Of a stretch of DNA of 5,192 nt, positions 1 through 5,192 are shown one piece after another. The stretch comes from Candidatus Zhuqueibacterota bacterium (GTDB lineage Bacteria; Zhuqueibacterota; Zhuqueibacteria; Thermofontimicrobiales; Thiofontviventaceae): NCBI GenBank assembly GCA_014729735.1, contig WJJN01000493.1, positions 1-5,192 of the forward strand, in the 5' to 3' direction. Under the pieces are notes generated by a model. The model worked only from the letters and a program-made list of their open reading frames with translations. It was not told the DNA's origin and made no database searches. The stretch's first letter is position 1. Each line of letters opens with the position of its first letter. A program made the translations under genes and the position numbers.

Positions 1-2502
1 GCTGAGCAGTACATCCAGATCGTAGCGGTATTTTTTATCGAGGCGCAACTGTATCGGGTATTCATCTTCACCCTCGCGGAATGTGGAAACTTCGCTGCCA
101 TAAATGGCTGTGCGCAGCATCATTCCCACTGCTGCCGTACTGATGCCCAATTGACTGGCTTTGTCCCTGTCGATATTTAAAATGATCTCCGGTTTGTGAA
201 TTTCCATATCAGATTGCAAGTCTTCGATGCCCGGAATCTGCAATGACTCTATGAATTTTTTCAAATTTTCACTTATATCCACCAGAGTTTCAATATTCTC
301 ACCACTGATTTCGATGTTAATCGCTTTTCCGGTTGGCGGTCCCATCCGTTCACGGGCTACTTCGATTTCAGTGCCAGCCATGCCTTTCATCCGTTGGCGA
401 ATTTCATTCAAATACTGCAATGTAGACTTACCCGAAGTGCGGTATTTATATTCCACAAATGATATGGTGACTTTGGCTAATTTTTCCTGTGTGGACCGCT
501 CGAAAATGCTGCTGCCGGCGTTGGTAGCGACATTGGACACAACCGATTCTACATCCGGATTATTTCTGCCCAGAACATCATAAACACGTTCTTCCACAAC
601 GGTTGTCATTGAATCGGTGACTGCGATGTGTGTGCCTTCGGGCATGGTGATGTAAACATAGATGTAATTTGGATCTCCACTTGGGAAAAATACCACTTTG
701 GGCGCAGCAATTCCCAGCAAAATAAAGCTGAGAAATAACAGCACGACTGTTGCCCCGACCAGCATGTAAGGACGTTTCCCATACAGAACAAATGCCAGGG
801 TTTTGCGATAGCTAGACATAAACGCCGGCAATATTCGTTTTTGAAATCTCTCAATCAGATGAACTATCACAAATTTTAATAAGAGATAAAGAATGAGTCC
901 AAATGCAATGAGATTTGCTATAAACATGGGACCCGTTATGTAAAAAATAATCGCGACAATAGCCGAGATGATTGATCGTCTCAAAATCTTTCTTTTATTG
1001 TAAGATTCCTTGCTGTTTTGCTGGTTTTTGTTATTCTTCATAAATGAAACTGCAAATACAGGGTTGATAAAATAGGCGACCAGCATTGAGGCGGTTAGCG
1101 TAACAATGATGGTAATTGGCAAAAATGAAATAAATTTTCCAGGGATTCCAGGCATAAAAACCAGCGGAAAAAACGGCGCCATCGTTGTGAGCGTTCCTGT
1201 TAATACTGGTACAGCAACTTCGCCAACAGCCCGTTTGGTTGCCTGGGCGATAGAAAGATTTGCCGTGGTTGTAAAATGCCGGTAGATATTTTCGATGACC
1301 ACGATAGAATTATCCACCACGATTCCCAGCACCAGGATAAATGACATCAATACGACCATATTCATTGTAAAGCCGATGACCGGAATCACGATAAAGGTAA
1401 TCAACATCGATAAAGGAATGGCAACTCCCACGAAAACGGCATCTAATTCACCCATAAAAAACATGAGGATAAATACAACGACAATAAATCCCAGGATGAT
1501 GGTATTGAAAAGATCGTTCACTGAATTGCGGGTTTGAGTGCTGCTGTCTGCTGTCGTTATTATCTCCAGGTTGGGGGAAGCTTTTTCCTTGAATTTATCA
1601 AGGATCGCATTGATTTTATCCACGGCAACAATCAGGTTCTGTCCGGTTCTTTTGATGACAGCCAGAGTGATCACGTCCTGACCGTTCAAGCGGGCATAGC
1701 TTTCGCGGTCGTGGAATCCGTCAATAACATCGGCAATGTCCTTCAAATATACTCCTTCTTTCAAAAGAATATTGCCGATCTGTGCGACTTTTTTAAACTC
1801 TCCAACCACGCGGAAATTCCGTTTCATCCCGGCGGTAGACACCAAACCACCGGAAATGGTCAGATTTTCTGATGCAACGGCGCCCTGAATTCTGTTGAAA
1901 GAAAGCCCGGCAGCCTGCATTTTGTAAAGATCAACATTGATTTGTATTTCCCGATCCAGTGCGCCGATCATATCCACACGGGTTATCTCCTCCAGCGCCT
2001 CAATTTCATCCTGCAAATCGTCGGCATAGCTTTTCAGTTTTACCAGTCCTAAATCACCGGACAGGTTAACGTAAAGAATAGGAATTTCAGAAACATCGAT
2101 TTGCTTTATTTCCGGTTCCTGGAACAGATCGTTTGGCAGCTCTGTGCGGGAATCATCCACTGCTTTTTTTACATCAAGATATGCCTGCATTTCGTCGGCG
2201 CTGACTTCAAATTCAATTATGATCAATGAATAATCCTGCAGCGACTGGCTGGTAATATGTTTAACGCCGTCAATTCCCTTCAGCTCTTTTTCGATCGGTC
2301 GGGTGATCAGGTTCTCCACATCTGCCGGCGAAGTTCCGGGATTGATGGTAGTGATCATAAAATAGGGGAAGACAATATCCGGGAATTTCTCTTTGGGAGT
2401 AGACTGATATTGCATGACGCCAAAGATGATCAGAATAACGGTGAAAATATAAACGGTTGTTTTATTCTCAACAGCAAGGTTTGATAATTTGAATTCTTTC
2501 AT
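1..2502 (-). CDS. RND efflux transporter permease, AcrB/HAE1-like, C-terminal part cut off by the window edge
   Basis: This is the inner-membrane proton/substrate antiporter of a tripartite efflux pump. The frame is open from ATG at 2502 to base 1, giving 834 residues of an expected total over 1,000. TM1 lies at about residues 14-31, followed by a periplasmic loop (32-334) with the family-typical FPD at 40-42 and PGTSPADVENLITRPIEKEL at 55-74. TM2 to TM6 span about 335-483, including GIVVDNSIVVIEN around 394-406 (TM4) and MAPFFPLVFMPGIPGKF from 441. A hydrophobic insert (about 510-548) precedes TM7 (about 579-600). The second periplasmic loop begins near 601 and contains GPPTGKAINIEISG at 721-734. 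TM8 to TM12 lie beyond the edge. The TM4 proton-relay pair is Asp397-Asn398, where AcrB has Asp-Asp (407/408). The start is fixed by AAGGA six bases upstream. The gene is last of the three visible. Substrate is unknown: hydrophobic compounds are the family default, and I see no metal-pump signature, though I could not examine the missing helices. Confidence 0.97.
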   Translation of the reverse strand, partial: MKEFKLSNLAVENKTTVYIFTVILIIFGVMQYQSTPKEKFPDIVFPYFMITTINPGTSPADVENLITRPIEKELKGIDGVKHITSQSLQDYSLIIIEFEVSADEMQAYLDVKKAVDDSRTELPNDLFQEPEIKQIDVSEIPILYVNLSGDLGLVKLKSYADDLQDEIEALEEITRVDMIGALDREIQINVDLYKMQAAGLSFNRIQGAVASENLTISGGLVSTAGMKRNFRVVGEFKKVAQIGNILLKEGVYLKDIADVIDGFHDRESYARLNGQDVITLAVIKRTGQNLIVAVDKINAILDKFKEKASPNLEIITTADSSTQTRNSVNDLFNTIILGFIVVVFILMFFMGELDAVFVGVAIPLSMLITFIVIPVIGFTMNMVVLMSFILVLGIVVDNSIVVIENIYRHFTTTANLSIAQATKRAVGEVAVPVLTGTLTTMAPFFPLVFMPGIPGKFISFLPITIIVTLTASMLVAYFINPVFAVSFMKNNKNQQNSKESYNKRKILRRSIISAIVAIIFYITGPMFIANLIAFGLILYLLLKFVIVHLIERFQKRILPAFMSSYRKTLAFVLYGKRPYMLVGATVVLLFLSFILLGIAAPKVVFFPSGDPNYIYVYITMPEGTHIAVTDSMTTVVEERVYDVLGRNNPDVESVVSNVATNAGSSIFERSTQEKLAKVTISFVEYKYRTSGKSTLQYLNEIRQRMKGMAGTEIEVARERMGPPTGKAINIEISGENIETLVDISENLKKFIESLQIPGIEDLQSDMEIHKPEIILNIDRDKASQLGISTAAVGMMLRTAIYGSEVSTFREGEDEYPIQLRLDKKYRYDLDVLLS

Positions 2503-2508
2503 GAAATG

Positions 2509-2513
2509 TCCTT
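2509..2513 (-). promoter_or_regulatory. Shine-Dalgarno site of the RND transporter gene
   Basis: On the minus strand AAGGA stands six bases before the ATG at 2502. It is the best ribosome-binding match of the three genes and decides the transporter start. The transporter therefore has its own initiation signal and does not rely on translational coupling to the adaptor gene, whose stop lies 78 bases upstream. Confidence 0.75.
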
Positions 2514-2520
2514 GTTTGCT

Positions 2521-2576
2521 AAAAAAAAGCGCAAAATAACCTTTCAGGTATTATATTTTATTAATACCTTCAAGGT
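2521..2576 (-). other. Intergenic stem-loop followed by a T8 tract, between adaptor and transporter genes
   Basis: The arms 2539-2553 and 2562-2576 are complementary at 13 of 15 positions. An 8-bp perfect inner stem (AGGTATTA/TAATACCT), a 2x2 internal mismatch and a 5-bp outer stem (ACCTT/AAGGT) enclose an 8-nt AT-only loop. In the minus-strand transcript the hairpin starts five bases after the adaptor stop codon. It is followed by ten bases (TATTTTGCGC) and then eight Us (2528 to 2521). A classical intrinsic terminator has its U-run directly at the stem base and a GC-rich stem. Here the U-run is displaced and the inner stem is AT-rich, so partial termination, an mRNA processing or stability element, or a protein-binding palindrome are all possible. 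The structure is seen directly; its function is inferred. Confidence 0.6.
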
Positions 2577-2580
2577 CTTC

Positions 2581-3714
2581 CTAATTTGAGCTCAACTTGA
2601 GTGTTTGTCCATCAGCCAGATCCTGGTATCCGAATACGACAACCTGTTCTCCTGCCTGCAATCCTTTTTTAATTTCAAACCTGTCATCCTGTGATTTGCC
2701 GGGAATCACGATTCGCCGCTCAGCGATCCATTGTTCACCCTCAGCATCAGGCTTATTATTGGCAACAAAGAGAAAAATATCCTCCCCTGTTTTTTGTAAT
2801 ATATTTATTGGCACTGTAATTGCGTGTGAATTGCTGTAGTCATTAATTGTGAGAACAGCCAGCATATTCGGTTTAATTAAATTGCTGACTTCATGAATCT
2901 TAAGTTCGACGTCAAACGTCCGGTTCTGCGGATCGATAACCTGGGCGACGGCATTTATCACCTGTTTGAATTTCAGATCAATAGTCGGGATGTACACACT
3001 TACGGTATCTCCTGTTCGAACCTGTGAAACATAATTTTCCGAAAGTTTGGCTTTGATCTTCAATGCGGAGAGCTTCACGATCCTGATTGCCCCTATTCCG
3101 GCAGAGGCTGCTTCGCCTTCCTTTATTCTGATCTCATCAACCGTCCCATTGATCGGCGCAGTTAGTTTGGTCAGTTTGTATTGCTCTTTTACAGTCTTCA
3201 GCTTTTTCTCCAGACCTTCCTTGTTGTTTTTCGCCTGTAAATATTCAATTTCGCTGCCTATATTCTTATTCCACAATCGTTGCCGTCTCTCGAAAATAGT
3301 CGTAGCCAGTTTCAGGCTGTTTTCCAGTTCAGCAATATTACTTTCATAAATGGCGCCATCCAGCTCCGCAAGTAGTTGCCCTCTGGAAACTTTATCTCCT
3401 TCCTTTACATAAATTTTCTTCACAACTCCCGATGCCTGTGGCGGAATGGAAATATTGTTATCCGATTCGACTGTTCCCTGAACCTGGATATAATGTTTAA
3501 ACATACCAGTGCGGACGGTATCCAGGTTGACGTATGCGATCTTTCCATTCTGACCTGATTCTTTTGTTGTCCGGATTTCTGTTCTTAATTCTTCGATCTT
3601 TCGATCTAATGCGTCGCGCCGGGCTTCCAGCTCTTGCAGACGAGCTTGTTTATCCTTTGACCCGCATGAAAACAGGAAAATCGATATAATGATAAAAATA
3701 ATTTGTTTTTTCAT
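2581..3714 (-). CDS. RND pump periplasmic adaptor (membrane fusion protein), lipoprotein
   Basis: This 377-residue protein should bridge the RND transporter and the outer-membrane channel in the periplasm. The N-terminus is a lipoprotein signal: MKK, a hydrophobic stretch, then lipobox L-F-S-Cys17, so it is probably lipid-anchored. GSKDK follows the Cys, and lack of an obvious Asp at +2 leaves the retaining membrane undecided. Residues 24-50 form a charged heptad-like coiled coil. The biotinyl-lipoyl half-motifs are SGVVKKIYVKEGDKVSRGQL (95-114) and LTAPINGTVDEI (184-195). They flank a helical hairpin (about 121-182) that carries R143-x3-L147-x6-S154, the spacing of the RLS motif that docks AcrA-type adaptors to TolC. 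A beta-barrel segment includes IDPQNRTFDVELKI (260-273) and IKPNMLAVLTI (280-290). The membrane-proximal end is GLQAGEQVVVFGYQDLADGQ (351-370). Length is normal for the family. The gene starts 25 bases after the channel stop and ends with TAG. Confidence 0.96.
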   Translation of the reverse strand: MKKQIIFIIISIFLFSCGSKDKQARLQELEARRDALDRKIEELRTEIRTTKESGQNGKIAYVNLDTVRTGMFKHYIQVQGTVESDNNISIPPQASGVVKKIYVKEGDKVSRGQLLAELDGAIYESNIAELENSLKLATTIFERRQRLWNKNIGSEIEYLQAKNNKEGLEKKLKTVKEQYKLTKLTAPINGTVDEIRIKEGEAASAGIGAIRIVKLSALKIKAKLSENYVSQVRTGDTVSVYIPTIDLKFKQVINAVAQVIDPQNRTFDVELKIHEVSNLIKPNMLAVLTINDYSNSHAITVPINILQKTGEDIFLFVANNKPDAEGEQWIAERRIVIPGKSQDDRFEIKKGLQAGEQVVVFGYQDLADGQTLKLSSN

Positions 3715-3721
3715 AGTTAAT

Positions 3722-3725
3722 ACCT
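3722..3725 (-). promoter_or_regulatory. Weak Shine-Dalgarno site of the adaptor gene
   Basis: AGGT (within TCAGGT) precedes the adaptor ATG at 3714 by seven bases. The match is short. It lies in the 25-base gap after the TGA of the channel gene, so ribosomes finishing the channel gene may reinitiate here. Choice of this start is supported mainly by the lipoprotein signal sequence that begins at this Met. Confidence 0.4.
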
Positions 3726-3739
3726 GACCAGTTGATTTT

Positions 3740-5125
3740 TCAGTAACTCTCTAATAACTTATCCATTTTATTTTTTGCATTCAGCAATTCGGATTTGGCA
3801 GTGATGTACTCCGACTGCGCTGCAAGATATTGATTGTGCGTTTGTGTCAACTCCTGGCTGGTAGAAACACCTTCTCTGTATTTTTCCAGCGTCACATTGT
3901 AAACATCCCCGGCTAACTCCATATTTGCTTCGGAATTTTTATAATTATCAAAAGTAGAAATCAAGCCGGTTCTGGCTTGCGCGTATTGTAGCTGCAATCC
4001 TTGTTCGGCTTTTCTCAAATTGACTTCCGCTTTCCTGACATCAACCCGGGCTTGCTGCATTTTGTAGATACGCGCCCCGCTGGTGAAGATCGGTATGTTT
4101 AAACTCAATCCAACAATTGTCGTCGGATACCATCGTTCGTGCGGATCGAACAGGTTGAATTGATCCCGTTGCGCGTTTCTCTGGTAAGTAGCAAATCCGG
4201 AAATAGTAGGCAGAAATTTCATTTTCTCATTCAACAGATTCTTTTTTGATAACAGCAGTTGCGTAGATAGCAGCCTGTAATTGATGTTATCCTGTAAAAT
4301 AAATTCCCTGTCCCGCAAAGACGGGATGTTTACACGGCTTACAATGGCATTCAGATTTTCCGTAAGCCCGATCTCTCTGTTCAGGTCAATTCCCATCTGG
4401 AATTTGAGTAATTTATAGGTTACATCGATTTGTTGTTTGACGGTATTGATAGTACTCTTGAGCTGTGTGACAGAAATCTGCAGTTGTTTGACATCTGTTT
4501 CTTCCACGAAACCTTCTTTAAATAACTCCTGAATTTCGTAATGGGTCTTTTCCAGATTCTGCAGGTTTTCTTCCAGAATATCAAGGTTTTCCTCTGTGAC
4601 GAGCACCAGGTAATAGGTTTGAGTGACCAGCTCTTCGACATCCAATTGCGACCGTTCCAGATTCTGCTCCATCAGGGTCAAAAAGATCTTTGATGCCTGC
4701 AAACCCACGAAATAACTTCCGCTAAAGATAAGTTGATTGGCAGATATTCCCAATGTTGCATTATACTGCCTGCCAAATCGAACTGCTATGGTGGAACCCG
4801 GTTCACCTCCAAAAATTTCTCCCGGAATGAGCGAAGTTGGAATGTCTAAATAATCGTTGAAACTAACGCTGCCGGAAATCTGGGGCAACCCGCCAGCCGT
4901 AACCTCTCTGAGTTTCTTTTTGGCAGCCACGATGTCCAGCCGGGAATTTTGAGCGTCGTAACTGTGTTGGATTGCGTACTGTCGAGCAGTATGCAGATCG
5001 AAAGTTAATTTTTTATTTTCCTGCGCATAATTCAGGTCTGGCAGTATTATTTTTTGCACGAAAAATATAGCTGCCGCAATGAAAAATATTTTTATTTTGT
5101 TTGATCGCACTTGTCTTTTTTCCAT
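3740..5125 (-). CDS. TolC-family outer-membrane efflux channel protein
   Basis: This 461-residue protein is the outer-membrane exit duct of the pump; TolC-type proteins act as trimers forming a beta-barrel and a long periplasmic helical tunnel. A Sec signal peptide is visible: a basic stretch (residues 1-12), a hydrophobic core (about 13-28) and a likely cleavage after NYA34. Two outer-membrane-efflux repeats follow, at about 40-245 and 275-460. Each has a helix leading into a 'PxISG' strand (LPQISGSVSF from 80; LPTISGFATY from 305), a second strand pair (QLIFSGSYF from 131; LNIPIFTSGARI from 342), and a helix-turn-helix tip. The tips are KEGFVEETDV (203-212) and REGVSTSQEL (417-426), resembling the TolC tips that meet the adaptor. 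The C-terminus is a long charged helix with no tail extension. No Cys lies near the signal peptide end, so it is not an OprM-style lipoprotein. The start has no clear Shine-Dalgarno, but the signal peptide supports it. The stop is TGA. Confidence 0.96.
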   Translation of the reverse strand: MEKRQVRSNKIKIFFIAAAIFFVQKIILPDLNYAQENKKLTFDLHTARQYAIQHSYDAQNSRLDIVAAKKKLREVTAGGLPQISGSVSFNDYLDIPTSLIPGEIFGGEPGSTIAVRFGRQYNATLGISANQLIFSGSYFVGLQASKIFLTLMEQNLERSQLDVEELVTQTYYLVLVTEENLDILEENLQNLEKTHYEIQELFKEGFVEETDVKQLQISVTQLKSTINTVKQQIDVTYKLLKFQMGIDLNREIGLTENLNAIVSRVNIPSLRDREFILQDNINYRLLSTQLLLSKKNLLNEKMKFLPTISGFATYQRNAQRDQFNLFDPHERWYPTTIVGLSLNIPIFTSGARIYKMQQARVDVRKAEVNLRKAEQGLQLQYAQARTGLISTFDNYKNSEANMELAGDVYNVTLEKYREGVSTSQELTQTHNQYLAAQSEYITAKSELLNAKNKMDKLLESY

Positions 5126-5192
5126 ACTATTATAAATATTATCTTTCGGGTTTGATCTCTATCTTTGTAATCCATCGATGACCGGGTTGAAA
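5126..5192 (-). other. Upstream stretch of the channel gene, possibly with the tail of another minus-strand gene
   Basis: These 67 bases precede the channel ATG. No purine-rich Shine-Dalgarno sits at normal distance; the nearest is GAAAGA, more than 15 bases away. One minus-strand frame is open from the window edge to a TAA at 5139-5141, reading FQPGHRWITKIEIKPER at its end, 13 bases before the channel start. A second frame reads FNPVIDGLQR and stops at a TAG. Either could be the C-terminus of an upstream operon gene, for example a regulator, but open runs this short also occur by chance. The stretch next to the ATG is AT-rich. No convincing promoter pair was found. Confidence 0.2.

Noticed and set aside
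227..583. Plus-strand open frame of 118 codons
   Set aside because: It is antisense to the RND transporter, whose frame continues intact with family motifs across the same bases. The predicted protein resembles nothing I know.
606..854. Minus-strand open frame of 82 codons inside the transporter gene
   Set aside because: It is an out-of-frame shadow of the transporter TM7 region. It is rich in Cys and Trp with no recognisable domain.
1295..1872. Two adjacent plus-strand open frames (1295-1537 and 1534-1872)
   Set aside because: Both lie opposite the transporter TM2-TM4 and periplasmic-loop coding region. The first is Thr/Ile-rich, as expected from the complement of hydrophobic helix codons.
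2257..2484. Plus-strand open frame of 75 codons opposite the transporter N-terminus
   Set aside because: The minus strand here encodes TM1 and the FPD and PGTSPADVENL motifs, so the plus frame is a shadow.
1..2502. Transporter as a pseudogene because of the Asp-Asn pair and the open left end
   Set aside because: The frame is intact through all 834 codons. The missing end is due to the window edge, and the Asn variant occurs in other RND transporters.
2550..2555. TATAAT on the minus strand in the adaptor-transporter gap, as an internal promoter -10
   Set aside because: It is part of the hairpin loop and arm. The nearest TTGA-like hexamer is only about 12 bases upstream, too close for a sigma-70 promoter.
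2597..3558. Three plus-strand open frames opposite the adaptor gene, at 2597-2839, 3047-3349 and 3376-3558
   Set aside because: All are antisense to well-supported adaptor domains, and none shows a start signal or known motif.
4420..4641. Minus-strand open frame of 73 codons inside the channel gene
   Set aside because: It is an alternative frame of the channel helix-tip region, and the channel frame is clearly the coding one.
5129..5134. TATAAT on the minus strand just before the channel ATG, as a -10 box
   Set aside because: Only three bases separate it from the ATG, so transcription would start at or inside the start codon, and no -35 match is found about 17 bases upstream.

Overview
The window holds one minus-strand gene cluster encoding the three parts of a resistance-nodulation-division (RND) efflux pump. 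In transcription order, from the right edge to the left, these are a TolC-type outer-membrane channel (3740-5125), a lipid-anchored periplasmic adaptor or membrane fusion protein (2581-3714), and an AcrB-type inner-membrane RND transporter (2502 down to 1). The transporter continues past the left edge, so about 834 N-terminal residues of an expected 1,000 or more are present. I checked its frame codon by codon from 2502 to 1 and found no stop or frameshift.

The organism must be a double-membraned Gram-negative bacterium, because an outer-membrane channel and a trans-envelope adaptor are encoded. Three traits recall pumps I know from Bacteroidetes and the wider FCB group: an adaptor with an 'SCGS' lipobox followed by a charged coiled coil, a transporter with Asp-Asn in place of Asp-Asp in TM4, and a hydrophobic insert between TM6 and TM7. 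The phylum is therefore an inference, not a demonstration, and I cannot name a genus.

Layout from right to left: 5126-5192 is a short upstream stretch that may carry the tail of another gene. The channel gene follows, then a 25-nt gap, the adaptor gene, and a 78-nt gap. That second gap contains a strong imperfect hairpin, a T8 tract and a good Shine-Dalgarno sequence. The transporter gene comes last. The tight spacing and shared strand indicate one operon. The transporter would use the proton gradient to move substrates, the adaptor would bridge it to the channel, and the channel would discharge them across the outer membrane. Docking motifs are visible in both adaptor (R-x3-L-x6-S) and channel (Gly-containing helix-turn-helix tips), consistent with the proteins forming one assembly. 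The substrate cannot be read from the sequence.

I see no mobile element, RNA gene or CRISPR array, and no sign of a new kind of system. The points most worth a second look are the hairpin between adaptor and transporter, the altered proton-relay pair, and the extra hydrophobic segment in the transporter.
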